Shown piece by piece: positions 53,147 to 61,131 of a stretch of DNA of 64,000 nt. Below the pieces are notes generated by a model. It ran no database searches and had not been told where the DNA came from. It was given only the letters and a program-made list of their open reading frames with translations. The stretch's first letter is position 1, and each line of letters starts with the position of its first letter. The stretch spans positions 1,987,570 through 2,051,569 of the forward strand of contig NZ_CM007717.1 in the NCBI RefSeq assembly GCF_002019855.1, in the 5' to 3' direction. The DNA comes from Streptomyces antibioticus. Its GTDB lineage: Bacteria; Actinomycetota; Actinomycetes; Streptomycetales; Streptomycetaceae. A program made the translations under genes and the position numbers.

Positions 53147-53366
53147 CTCGCGTCCTCCTGTGGGGGATCGGCCGGTCGGTCAAAGAAACCGAACGGGCCG
53201 GAAGGATGGTTGACGGGCAGCCACTCTTCCCAACTGCACAGGGAGCACACAAGGTCGCCCCGAGGAAGCGCACAGGGTGACCACCGCGCGCCCTCCGCAC
53301 CTTCACCCCCCTTCACCACCGGGGAGATCCGGTGTCACCCCCGAAGGCGCCCGTGGCCGCGGGCAA

Positions 53367-53407
53367 GGGTGAGCCCCCGCACGCCGGTTGCGTGCGAGGG
53401 CTCACCC
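53367..53407 (-). terminator. hairpin after the second protease gene
   Basis: GGGTGAGCCC..CGCACG pairs with CGTGCG..GGGCTCACCC, with a single mismatch and a 7-base loop, about 30 bases past the stop of the minus-strand protease gene at 53437. Confidence 0.75.
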
Positions 53408-53436
53408 GATGGCCGGCCGGGCCGGATGCTCAGGGA

Positions 53437-54339
53437 TCAGAAGACGCTGACGCCGTAGCGGCTCAGGGCCTCGGTCACGGGCTGGAAGAAGGTCGTGCCG
53501 CCCGTGGTGCAGTTGCCGCTGCCGCCCGAGGTCAGACCGAGCGCGACACCGCCGGAGGTGTAGAGGGCGCCGCCGGAGTCACCGCCCTCGGCGCAGACGT
53601 TGGTCTGGATCATCTGGTAGACCACGTCGCCGCCGCCGTAGTTGACCGTGGCGTTCAGGGCGGTCACCCGGCCGGTGTGGATACCGGTCGTGGAGCCGTC
53701 CCGGATGACCGACTGGCCGACGCTGGCGTTGCCGGCGCTGACGATGTCGGTGTTGCCCGCGGTGCCCGACTTGGCGACCGAGGAGTTGGTGTAGCGGACC
53801 AGCGCGTAGTCGTTGGTCGGGAAGCTGTAGCCGCTGTTGGTGCCCAGCACGGTGCTCTGACCGGAGTTGGAGTACCAGGTCGAGGCCACCTCGGCGCAGT
53901 GTCCCGCGGTCAGGAAGTAGTAGGTGCTTCCGCTGACCACGTTGAAGCCGAGCGAACAGCGGTAGCCGCCGCCGTAGATGGCGTCGCCGCCGGCGATCAG
54001 CTTGTTGAACTTGCCCGGGGTGTGCTTGATCGTGAGCGCGTCGGCGTCGCCGCCCACCTGCTCCTTGATCCGGGCGATCTCGGCGTCGGAGACCGTGCTG
54101 TCGACGGTCACCAGAAGCCGGTTGGTCTTGGCGTCGACGGCCCAGGCGGTGCCCGGGATGTCGGCCTGGAGCACCGCGTCGCCCGCGCTCTTGAGCTGGG
54201 CGGTGCTGAAGGTGGGGGAGTCCGCCGCGTTCGCGTGGGGGATGGCGAAGGCGGCCGCGGCCACGAGGCCGGTGGTGACGGCGATCAGCCGGCTCCGTCT
54301 CGTGATGCCACTGGTGGGGGTGGTGCGCTTGATCCTCAC
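53437..54339 (-). CDS. secreted S1-family serine protease, streptogrisin A/B-like
   Basis: A 300-residue preproprotease. The GTG at 54339 has GGGAGGG upstream. A signal peptide ending HANA (residue about 39) is followed by a short pro-domain ([47 protein letters not shown]). The mature enzyme begins [20 protein letters not shown], close to streptogrisins A and B. The triad is His in LTAGHCAEV, Asp in TNDYALVRY and Ser255 in [10 protein letters not shown]. The C-terminus ends with [17 protein letters not shown]. The two proteases are separate transcripts. The gap is a duplication-type arrangement of paralogues. Confidence 0.94.
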   Translation of the reverse strand: MRIKRTTPTSGITRRSRLIAVTTGLVAAAAFAIPHANAADSPTFSTAQLKSAGDAVLQADIPGTAWAVDAKTNRLLVTVDSTVSDAEIARIKEQVGGDADALTIKHTPGKFNKLIAGGDAIYGGGYRCSLGFNVVSGSTYYFLTAGHCAEVASTWYSNSGQSTVLGTNSGYSFPTNDYALVRYTNSSVAKSGTAGNTDIVSAGNASVGQSVIRDGSTTGIHTGRVTALNATVNYGGGDVVYQMIQTNVCAEGGDSGGALYTSGGVALGLTSGGSGNCTTGGTTFFQPVTEALSRYGVSVF

Positions 54340-54566
54340 GTGTCGTTCCCTCCCAGGGGAATTCGGGGGCCCGCGTGGGGTCGGGGCCCGTGAGGCGCAG
54401 CCAGGACCGCGGGTTCGCCCGGATTCCGGACATGCCGTGAACCTGACAAGCGCTGAGGGGGAGTATTCGGCCGAACGGCCGGTAGGCGCAAGGGCACCTT
54501 TCGGCCGCCGGCCTCGGGGACGAACCACATGAGTCGGGCATCCGCCCGTGCCGGGTCAGCGCAGGG

Positions 54567-55349
54567 TCAGCGCAGGGTGCGCTCCCCCGCCCCGATCTCC
54601 ACCGGCAGCGTGTTCCCCGGCGGCGGGAAGGGGCAGATGAAGGCGTCGGAGAAGGCGCACGGCGGCAGGACGGCCCGGTTGAAGTCGACCGTCGTCCGGC
54701 CGTCCGCGTCCGGCGCCCCGGGGTACAGGAACCGGAACCGATGGCTGCTCACCCCGCTCCCGGCGTCGGCGAACACCGCCCACAGCGAACCGTCGCCCTG
54801 CACGGTGACCTGGAGCGTGTGCTCCCGCCCGTCGAGGGTGAAGGCCACCTCTCCGCCGAGCCCGAGCCCGCGCTCCCGCCCGTCGGCGTTCGGCACCCGG
54901 ACGGTGCGGTCCTCGGCGTACGGGGTGAAGCGGGCCGACACCGACCAGCGGTCCTCGTGCGGGGTGGCCTCGATCCCGGCGAACCGGCGCCTGGCCTCGG
55001 CGTCCGGGTCGAAGTCGCGTACGCCCCAGACAGCTTCGCGCACCAGCACGACCAGCCGCCGCCCGCCGAGCGCGACCCGGGACGCCTCCGGCGCTCCGGT
55101 GTCGGCACCGAGCCGTACGGTCCCGGCGAACGGCTTTCCGTCCACGCTCAGCCCGTCGCCCTCGGCCGCGGTGAGCACCACTTCCTCCCCTTCGGCCACC
55201 CAGGTCCCGGGGATGTCCGGAAGTCGCCCCTCCGGATGGTCTTCCAGCCACCAGGTACCGGCGAGCGCCAGCGGCCCGTAGGGCGCCGCGACCGCGGCGG
55301 TACGGTCCTCGTGCCACCGCCGCCAGGAGGCTGCCGCGTCCGTCGTCAT
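54567..55349 (-). CDS. DUF1684 protein
   Basis: A 260-residue cytoplasmic protein of the DUF1684 family (function unknown). Family blocks seen are YGPLALAGTWWLEDHPEGRLPDIPGTW, GRRLVVLVREAVWGVRDFDPDAEARRRFAGIEATP, RFLYPGAPDADGRTTVDFNRAVLPPCAFSDAFICPFPPPGNTLPVEIGAGE. It is the last gene of an operon with the LLM flavoprotein, ABC ATPase, FAD protein and permease. The ATG overlaps the LLM stop by 4 bases. Its presence suggests it serves the imported compound. Confidence 0.9.
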   Translation of the reverse strand: MTTDAAASWRRWHEDRTAAVAAPYGPLALAGTWWLEDHPEGRLPDIPGTWVAEGEEVVLTAAEGDGLSVDGKPFAGTVRLGADTGAPEASRVALGGRRLVVLVREAVWGVRDFDPDAEARRRFAGIEATPHEDRWSVSARFTPYAEDRTVRVPNADGRERGLGLGGEVAFTLDGREHTLQVTVQGDGSLWAVFADAGSGVSSHRFRFLYPGAPDADGRTTVDFNRAVLPPCAFSDAFICPFPPPGNTLPVEIGAGERTLR

Positions 55350-56224
55350 AGAAGTGAGTCCTTTCTCGGAGTGCGCGGCCCGGCGTTCGTCCGGGTCAGG
55401 CCGAGGTGCTCGCGCAGGGTGCTGCCCGGGTAGAAGGTGCGGAACAGTCCGCGGTGCTGGAGCAGCGCGACCGTGCCGTTGACCAGGCGTTCCAGATCGC
55501 GGTGGGGTTCGACGGGGGTGAGGTGGAAGCCGTCGGCGGTGCCCTCCTGGTGCCAGGAGGCGATCAGTTCGGCGAGGTCGACGGGGCCGCCGCGGTAGAG
55601 CGGACCCCGTGGCGTGGGCCGGGGGCCGCCCCCGCCGTGGCCCGGTTCGGCGGCGTGCTCGCCGGCCCCGAGGTCGACGAGCAGGCTGACCAGGACCCGC
55701 AGCCCGCCCGGATCCCGGCCGAACTCCGCTGCCTCGGACCACAGTTGCTCGCGCACGGCACGGGCCTGCGCGGGACTCGTCACCCGCACCAGTGCCACGT
55801 CGGCATGGCGGGCGGCGGCCCGGCGTACGGCCTCCTCGGTGGCGTCGACGACCAGCACCGGCCGCTCCCCGGGCGGAGAGGATCCCGCCTCCCGCTCGCC
55901 GCCCTCGGCGGCGAGGTCGATCCGGCGCCCCGCGCGTCCCCGGCTGATCCAGTCCAGCGTGGTGATCGCCGCCCGCGCGCGGTCCGGGTCGGCGGCGGCG
56001 ACGGTGGGCACCAGGCCGACCCGGTGGGTGGCGGGCGCCACCCGGGCGAGAACGGCCGTCGCGTCGGGTCCGGGCCGGGCGAAGGTGTCGTCCAGCGTCA
56101 CGAAGTCCAGCCCGCCGCGCTCGGCGAGCCGCGTCAGTTCCACGTACGGCTCGGCGTCGTACGCGCCGGGCAGGTCGACGGCGGCGGCCAGGTGCAGCAG
56201 GCCCCGGCCGGGTGCGGACGCCAT
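55346..56224 (-). CDS. LLM-class flavin-dependent oxidoreductase, divergent
   Basis: A 292-residue protein of the luciferase-like monooxygenase (LLM) family, which uses FMNH2 to oxidise small molecules such as sulfonates or alkanes. The TIM-barrel start ALLHLAAAVDLPGAYDAEPYVELTRLAERGGLDFVTLDDTFARPGPDATAVLARVAPATHRVGLVPTV is typical. The core is shorter than usual (about 350-400), and the C-terminal part (HQEGTADGFHLTPVEPHRDLERLVNGTV..LRTFYPGSTLREHLGL-like text) is that of the nitrilotriacetate-monooxygenase group. It starts 1 base after the ATPase stop and overlaps the DUF1684 gene. Confidence 0.85.
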   Translation of the reverse strand: MASAPGRGLLHLAAAVDLPGAYDAEPYVELTRLAERGGLDFVTLDDTFARPGPDATAVLARVAPATHRVGLVPTVAAADPDRARAAITTLDWISRGRAGRRIDLAAEGGEREAGSSPPGERPVLVVDATEEAVRRAAARHADVALVRVTSPAQARAVREQLWSEAAEFGRDPGGLRVLVSLLVDLGAGEHAAEPGHGGGGPRPTPRGPLYRGGPVDLAELIASWHQEGTADGFHLTPVEPHRDLERLVNGTVALLQHRGLFRTFYPGSTLREHLGLTRTNAGPRTPRKDSLL

Positions 56225-56225
56225 C

Positions 56226-56987
56226 TCAGAGGACCTTGGAGAGGAACGCCCGGGTGCGGTCCTCGCGCGGCCGGTCCAGGACCTCGCCCGGCGGGCCCTG
56301 TTCGACGATCCGGCCGTCGTCCATGAAGACCACCGTGTCGGCGACCTCGCGGGCGAACCCGATCTCGTGCGTGACGACGATCATCGTGGTGCCCTGCCCG
56401 GCCAGGTCCCTGATGACGTCGAGGACCTCGCCCACCAGTTCGGGGTCGAGCGCGGAGGTCGGCTCGTCGAAGAGCAGCAGCTTCGGCTCCAGGGCGAGCG
56501 CCCGCGCGATGGCGACCCGCTGCTGCTGACCGCCGGACAGATGGCGGGGGTAGGCGTCGGCCTTGTCGGCGAGCCCCACCCGGTCCAGCAGCCGGCGCGC
56601 GCTCTCGACCACCACCCGGCGGGGCCGCTTGAGCGCGGACACCGGCGCCTCGACGACGTTGTCGAGGACCGTGAGATGCGGGAACAGATGGAAGTTCTGG
56701 AAGACGAACCCGATCCGGGTGCGCTGCCGCAGCACCTCGCGCTCGGACAGTTCGTGGAGCTTGTCCCCCACTCTGCGGTAGCCGATCAGCGCGCCGTCGA
56801 CGCTGATCGCGCCCCGGTCCACCTTCTCCAGATGGTTGATGGTGCGCAGCAGGGTGGACTTGCCGGAGCCGGAAGGACCGAGGACGACGGTGACCTCGCC
56901 GGCGCGCACCGACAGGTCGATGCCCTTGAGCACCTCCAGCGAGCCGAAGCTCTTGTGCACGGACCTGATGTCGACCATGACGCTCAT
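56226..56987 (-). CDS. amino acid ABC transporter ATP-binding protein (GlnQ type)
   Basis: A 253-residue ATPase of polar amino acid importers. Walker A is VLGPSGSGKST, the Q-loop FVFQNFHLFPHLTVLDNVVEAP, the signature LSGGQQQRVAIARALALEP, Walker B LLLFDEPTSALDPE, and the H-loop VVTHEIGFAREVA. It should couple to the permease at 58833 and the binding protein at 60132. The ATG overlaps the stop of a 31-codon ORF (56984-57079), and the first residues (MSVMVD) resemble the tandem MSV repeats of that ORF. Confidence 0.94.
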   Translation of the reverse strand: MSVMVDIRSVHKSFGSLEVLKGIDLSVRAGEVTVVLGPSGSGKSTLLRTINHLEKVDRGAISVDGALIGYRRVGDKLHELSEREVLRQRTRIGFVFQNFHLFPHLTVLDNVVEAPVSALKRPRRVVVESARRLLDRVGLADKADAYPRHLSGGQQQRVAIARALALEPKLLLFDEPTSALDPELVGEVLDVIRDLAGQGTTMIVVTHEIGFAREVADTVVFMDDGRIVEQGPPGEVLDRPREDRTRAFLSKVL

Positions 56988-57079
56988 CGCGGGGATTCCT
57001 TCTGCTGGTGGGGGGTTCGCCTCACGCGTCGCGTCACACGCGTCACACGCGTCTCGCTCATCACGCTCATCACGCTCAT
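56984..57079 (-). CDS. possible 31-codon coupling ORF made of repeats
   Basis: An ORF of 31 codons exactly bridges the FAD protein and the ATPase. Its ATG overlaps the FAD stop (TGATG) and its stop overlaps the ATPase ATG (ATGA). The peptide starts MSVMSVMSETRVTRVTRRVR and has no known family. The DNA is built of tandem 9-mers (ATGAGCGTG three times, then ACGCGTGTG units). It may serve translational coupling rather than make a functional protein. Equally, it could be a chance product of repeat expansion at the ATPase start. Confidence 0.35.
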   Translation of the reverse strand: MSVMSVMSETRVTRVTRRVRRTPHQQKESPR

Positions 57080-57080
57080 C
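57024..57080 (-). repeat. tandem 9-bp repeats before the ABC ATPase gene
   Basis: On the minus strand ATGAGCGTG occurs three times in a row, followed by GACGCGTGT-type units. All are in the region between the FAD and ATPase genes, and the first unit is also the ATPase start sequence with one change. Confidence 0.6.
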
Positions 57081-58836
57081 ACGCGACGGCTTCGGTGCCG
57101 AGGTCCCGCAGGAACACCAGGACGGCCCGTGCGGTGGCGTCGTTCTGCCGGAAGGCGGGCCCGCCGGTGCGGGGCCGGGTGAAGGCGCCCGGGGTGCGGG
57201 CGTCGGTGTGCGGGCCGAGCGCGAAGCGGCGGGGGTGCGGCCGGCCGTCCCGGTCGAGGATCCGGCCGTCGGTCCGGTCCACCCGGAGCAGACCGTCCGG
57301 CGTCTCCCCGGCGCCCTCGGCGTGCAGTTCGCGCAGCAGCGGGTCGAGGGCGCGCCGCAGGGTGGGTTCGGGCAGCCGGGCCTCGACGAGCGCCCGCGCC
57401 TCGACGGAGAAGCCGGGCACGGTCGGGCTCGACGCCCGGAACACCCCGTCCTCGGCCCGTACGGTCATGTCGGCGCCGACGAACCGCAGCACGCCGGCCC
57501 GGGAGAGCGCGAGCAACTGCCGCAGCCGGGGTCCCGGCGGCCCGGAGGCGAGGTAGCTGAAGAACCCGTGCCATCCGGACCCGATGCCGTCGAGCCGCAC
57601 CAACTGCCCGTAGACGGACAGCAGTCCGAGGAAGACGCCCAGGTCGGCACTGTGCTCGGGGTCGTGGCGACGGTCGAGGTCGTTCTCGACGTAGGCGCGC
57701 AGCGCGTCCTGGAACTCCTCGTGGGAGGTGTGGCGCACGCCGTCCAGCGGGCGGTCGAGGGCGGCGAGGTCGAGCCGGTCGCGCGGGTCGGGCACGGCGG
57801 CGGCGACCAGGGCCTCCCGCTCGGCCGCCCCGGCCCCGGCGGCGTACTTCTCCTCGAAGTCCGTCCAGGCCATCGCGGTCCGCTCGGGGTGGGCGGTGAA
57901 CAGCCGGTGGTAGTGGGCGAAGCCCAACTCCTTCTCCACCAGCGGCCAGACGTCCCGCCGGAAGTCGTAGCCGCCGGGCCGGGCCAGCAGCGCGTCGATC
58001 TCGGCGGGCCCCAGGAACCTCGGCAGCGGCGGCCGCTCCCCCGTCCAGTCGTAACCGATCTTCGAGTGGTACGGCACTCCGCGCCGCGATCCGACGTACA
58101 GCACCGGCTCCTGACCGGAGGGCACATAGGTGTCGCCCTCGTGGCGGCCGCCGCGGCCCTCGGTGAGCAGCACCATCAGGTCGACGAAGGCGAGGCCGAA
58201 GCCGCGCACCAGGACGGGTTCGCCGGGCCGCAGCGCGGACAGATCGCTGTCGGCGGTGAAGTCGGGCGGCAGATGGGTGAGCCCGTGCGCATCGGCGTAG
58301 GCCGCCAACTCCTGCTGCTCGTCGTCGAGTTCGGCGTCGAGATGGCCGAGGGTGAGGACGACGAGGTCGGCGAGGAGCGGCCGGGGCTCGCCCTCCAGCC
58401 AGACCCGCTGGCGGCCCAGGCGCGGCCCGCTCACCCGCAGCGCGCGGCGCGGATGGTGATGGACGGTGATCTGCGGGGGCAGCGCGGCGACGGCCCGCTC
58501 GTGGACCCATTGCAGATAGGCGCCCTGGAGCTGCCGGTCGGCGAAGAGGCGTCCGTCGACACCGGCCCATTGGTGGAGCGTGGGCCCGGGGCGCACCGGC
58601 CCGTCCATGGTCACCGTCTCGTCGGTGAACATGGTGACGTCCTCGGCGTGCGAGTTCATCCACAGCAGCGGGGACTGCGCGGCCCGCCAGATGCGTCCGG
58701 CGCCCGGCGGGTGCGGGTCCACGAGATGGATGTCGAGGCCCTCACCCGCGTACAGTTCGGGCGCTCCGGCGGCGATCCGCTCGATGAGACCGGTCCCCCG
58801 CGGACCGGCCCCGACGATCACCAGGGACTGCCTCAT
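57079..58836 (-). CDS. FAD/NAD(P)-binding protein (NAD_binding_9 type)
   Basis: A 585-residue flavoprotein. The N-terminal FAD-binding loop is SLVIVGAGPRGTGLIERIAAGAP (residues 4-26). A second nucleotide-binding part follows, with VLTLGHLDAELDDEQQEL and VLVRGFGLAFVDLMVLLTEGRGGRH. The remainder (FLGPAEIDALLARPGGYDFRRDVWPLVEKELGFAHYHRLF) belongs to the FAD-NAD(P) family found with ABC transporters and LLM enzymes. Reaction unknown. It may supply reduced flavin or oxidise the imported compound. Its ATG overlaps the permease stop by 4 bases. Confidence 0.86.
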   Translation of the reverse strand: MRQSLVIVGAGPRGTGLIERIAAGAPELYAGEGLDIHLVDPHPPGAGRIWRAAQSPLLWMNSHAEDVTMFTDETVTMDGPVRPGPTLHQWAGVDGRLFADRQLQGAYLQWVHERAVAALPPQITVHHHPRRALRVSGPRLGRQRVWLEGEPRPLLADLVVLTLGHLDAELDDEQQELAAYADAHGLTHLPPDFTADSDLSALRPGEPVLVRGFGLAFVDLMVLLTEGRGGRHEGDTYVPSGQEPVLYVGSRRGVPYHSKIGYDWTGERPPLPRFLGPAEIDALLARPGGYDFRRDVWPLVEKELGFAHYHRLFTAHPERTAMAWTDFEEKYAAGAGAAEREALVAAAVPDPRDRLDLAALDRPLDGVRHTSHEEFQDALRAYVENDLDRRHDPEHSADLGVFLGLLSVYGQLVRLDGIGSGWHGFFSYLASGPPGPRLRQLLALSRAGVLRFVGADMTVRAEDGVFRASSPTVPGFSVEARALVEARLPEPTLRRALDPLLRELHAEGAGETPDGLLRVDRTDGRILDRDGRPHPRRFALGPHTDARTPGAFTRPRTGGPAFRQNDATARAVLVFLRDLGTEAVA

Positions 58837-59690
58837 CGCGCGGTCCCCGTCCCGCGCGCGTAGTGCCGCTCCACGTAGTACTGGCCGACGCTGAGCACCG
58901 AGGTGACGAGGGTGTACCAGACGGTGGCCACCATCAGCAGCGGGATGACCTGGTAGGTGCGGTGGTAGACGAGCTGCACGGAGAACAGCAGGTCCTGGAC
59001 GGCGATGACGCTGACGATGGAGGTGCCCTTGAGGGTGCCGATCAGCATGTTCCCGGCCGGCGGCACGATGGCGCGCATGGCCTGCGGCAGCACGATCCGC
59101 CACCAGCGGCGCCACCGGCTCAGCCCGAGCGCCTGCGCGGCCTCGATCTGTCCGCGGTCGACGGAGAGGATGCCGCCGCGCACCACCTCGGCGGCGTAGG
59201 CGGCCTCGTGCAGGGTGAGTCCGATGATCGCGACGACGATCGGTGTGAACAGGTCGACGGTGCGCACGCCGAACACCTGCGGGTACAGCGCCCCGATGTT
59301 GAACCAGAGCAGGAGCTGCACCAGGATCGGGATGGACCGGAAGAGCCAGACGTATCCCCAGGCGACGCTTCTGAGCACCGGGTTGGCGGAGAGCCGGGCG
59401 GCGGCGAGCAGGGTGCCCAGCGCGAATCCGAGCGCCATCACCACCGCCGTCAGCCACAGGGTGAGCCACAGTCCGCGCAGCACCGCGTCGGAGGTGAAGT
59501 AGTCGGCGACGACGTCCCAGCGGAACGCCTCGTTGCGCAGTACCGAGTTGACGGCGAGCGCGAGGAGGACGAGGACGGCGACGGCGGCCGCCCACTGGCC
59601 GAACCGGCGTCGGGGGACGATCGGCAGGGTGTCCGTGTCGCGTGGCAGATCCGGTGCCGCGGGTGCTTTGGCGAGGGTGTCGGAAGACAT
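58833..59690 (-). CDS. amino acid ABC transporter permease
   Basis: A 285-residue membrane permease of the His/Glu/Gln/Arg uptake family. Five or more helices are present (AVAVLVLLALAVNSVL first). The EAA loop is GQIEAAQALGLSRWRRWWRIVLPQAMRAIVPPAGN. The helix text FRSIPILVQLLLWFNIGALYP is typical. It is the first gene of the minus-strand operon and is divergent from the binding protein. A single permease can form a homodimer in this family. Confidence 0.93.
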   Translation of the reverse strand: MSSDTLAKAPAAPDLPRDTDTLPIVPRRRFGQWAAAVAVLVLLALAVNSVLRNEAFRWDVVADYFTSDAVLRGLWLTLWLTAVVMALGFALGTLLAAARLSANPVLRSVAWGYVWLFRSIPILVQLLLWFNIGALYPQVFGVRTVDLFTPIVVAIIGLTLHEAAYAAEVVRGGILSVDRGQIEAAQALGLSRWRRWWRIVLPQAMRAIVPPAGNMLIGTLKGTSIVSVIAVQDLLFSVQLVYHRTYQVIPLLMVATVWYTLVTSVLSVGQYYVERHYARGTGTAR

Positions 59691-60131
59691 GTGAAGGCTC
59701 CGTGATGCGTCAGGTCGAACACGGGTCGGTGCCTTCACACACCGGGCGCACCAGGCGCCGGAGCGCCGCGCGGCGCAGTTACGGCCGAGCCCCTCAGCAG
59801 GGCCGTACAGCGAGAGTACGGTGGCGTTTCCCGTCGCTGTCAAGGCTGTCCACACTGTGAGCCGTACATCTCAACTCGGTTGACGGGCAACCGGGGACCT
59901 GTTCCACTTGGCCCATGCATCCGCAGCAGTGGCTGGTCACGCGCTCCCACATCGACTTCGGTCGAGTGTGGTCCTCCTCCTGTTGAGCTGACCCCCTGCG
60001 CGCCTCGTTCCGTTGACCGGACGGGCGCCTTTCGCGTTCTCCCCCCGCCTTCACACGCGCACCCCTCCCCTCGCGCACACCCCTTCTTCTGCCTTGCTGT
60101 TGCTCACTCTGCCGCCAGGAGACCGCACCTC
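59691..60131. other. 441-base divergent control region of the ABC cluster
   Basis: The region separates the permease operon and the binding-protein gene and contains the 23-codon leader peptide at 59915-59986. The rest shows no further gene that I can support. A weak GTG-started Cys-containing ORF on the minus strand near 59725 was not accepted. Confidence 0.5.
59915..59986 (+). CDS. Cys-terminated leader peptide (sulfur-metabolism type)
   Basis: A 23-codon ORF, M-H-P-Q-Q-W-L-V, then TRSHIDFGRVWSSSC and stop, lies 145 bases upstream of the binding-protein gene. It matches the short Streptomyces leader peptides read as LTxRxHIDLxRVxSAxC that precede sulfur-assimilation and cystine/sulfonate genes and are believed to act as cysteine attenuators. 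The last codon is TGT (Cys). Low charged cysteinyl-tRNA could stall the ribosome on it and change downstream mRNA folding. No ribosome site is strong. Confidence 0.7.
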   Translation: MHPQQWLVTRSHIDFGRVWSSSC

Positions 60132-61082
60132 ATGCGTATGCCTTCGCGTGCCCGTTCTCGCGTTTTCACCCCCTTTGCCCTGATCACCTCGGTGACCCTG
60201 CTGCTCACCGCCTGCGGCTCCGGCTCGTCCGGCGACGACAAGGAGCAGACGGCGGCGAAGCCGGACGCGATCCCCACCCAGGACGTCGTCTCGGCGATCC
60301 GCAAGGACCCGGCGGCGGCCGCCCTGTTGCCGTCCGGGGTGACCGAGGTGACCGTCGGCATCAGCATCGGCAGCACCCCGCCCGGCACCGGCTTCCTGGA
60401 GGACGGCAAGACGCTCGCCGGCCAGGACGTCGACTTCACCGAGGCCGTGGCGAACGTGCTCGGCATCGAGGTCAAGACGCAGCAGGCCAGCTTCGAGGCG
60501 ATCCTGCCCGCGCTGGACAGCGGCAAGTACGACCTCGGCGTCAGCAACTTCGGCGTCACCACCGAGCGTCTGAAGACGATCGACTTCGTCACCTACATCA
60601 ACGACGGCCAGGGCTTCGCCACCCGCGCGGACAGCAAGCTCGGCGAGGTGACCGACCTCAAGCAGCTCTGCGGTCTGAACATCGCCACCGGCGCCGGCAC
60701 CACCTTCGAGGCCACGCTGGAGGAGAACAAGCACGTCTGCGCCGACGCCGGGAAGAAGGCGTACGGGGTGCAGACCTACAGCGAGCAGGGGGCCATCTGG
60801 TCCTCGCTCCAGCAGGGCCGCAGCGATGTCGTGATGTCCACCATCAACGGCCTGCGCTACGCGGTGGACCACCAGGAGGGCGTGAAGTTCCTCAACGAGT
60901 TCCACCGTCTGGACGTCGGCTTCGCCTTCAAGAAGGGCACGAAGCTGGCCCCGGCCTTCCAGGCCGCGGTCAACAAGCTGATCGAGGACGGCAGTTACGC
61001 CAAGATCCTCAAGAAGTGGGGGACGACGGACTCGGCGCTGACGAAGTCGGAAATCTCCCCGCCGGAGATCGGCACCTCCTGA
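60132..61082 (+). CDS. amino acid ABC transporter substrate-binding lipoprotein
   Basis: A 316-residue SBP_bac_3 protein. The lipobox is LLLTAC (Cys29), so it is a membrane-tethered receptor outside the cell. Ligand-pocket text is VTVGISIGSTPPGTGFLEDGKTLAGQDVDFTEAVANVLGIEVKTQQASFEAILPALDSGKYDLGVSNFGVTTERLKTIDFVTY and the later GLNIATGAGTTFEATLEENKHVCADAGKKAYGVQTYSEQGAIWSSLQQGRSDVVMSTINGL. Two Cys residues (CGLN and CADAG) may form a disulfide. Together with the divergent permease, ATPase and flavin enzymes it suggests uptake and modification of a sulfur-containing amino acid. Ligand unproven. Confidence 0.92.
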   Translation: MRMPSRARSRVFTPFALITSVTLLLTACGSGSSGDDKEQTAAKPDAIPTQDVVSAIRKDPAAAALLPSGVTEVTVGISIGSTPPGTGFLEDGKTLAGQDVDFTEAVANVLGIEVKTQQASFEAILPALDSGKYDLGVSNFGVTTERLKTIDFVTYINDGQGFATRADSKLGEVTDLKQLCGLNIATGAGTTFEATLEENKHVCADAGKKAYGVQTYSEQGAIWSSLQQGRSDVVMSTINGLRYAVDHQEGVKFLNEFHRLDVGFAFKKGTKLAPAFQAAVNKLIEDGSYAKILKKWGTTDSALTKSEISPPEIGTS

Positions 61083-61089
61083 CCGCGTC

Positions 61090-61131
61090 CGTGGCCGTGC
61101 GCCGGCGGTCGGGTCAGCGCACGGCCACGGG
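61090..61131. terminator. bidirectional terminator between binding-protein and GTPase genes
   Basis: CCGTGGCCGTGCGC (61090-61103) pairs perfectly over 14 bp with 61118-61131 around a 14-base loop. It overlaps the 3' end of the GTPase gene. Confidence 0.75.

Noticed and set aside
59720..59765. A possible Cys-containing short ORF before the permease on the minus strand
   Set aside because: It has only a GTG start without a ribosome site and no match to the leader-peptide pattern.
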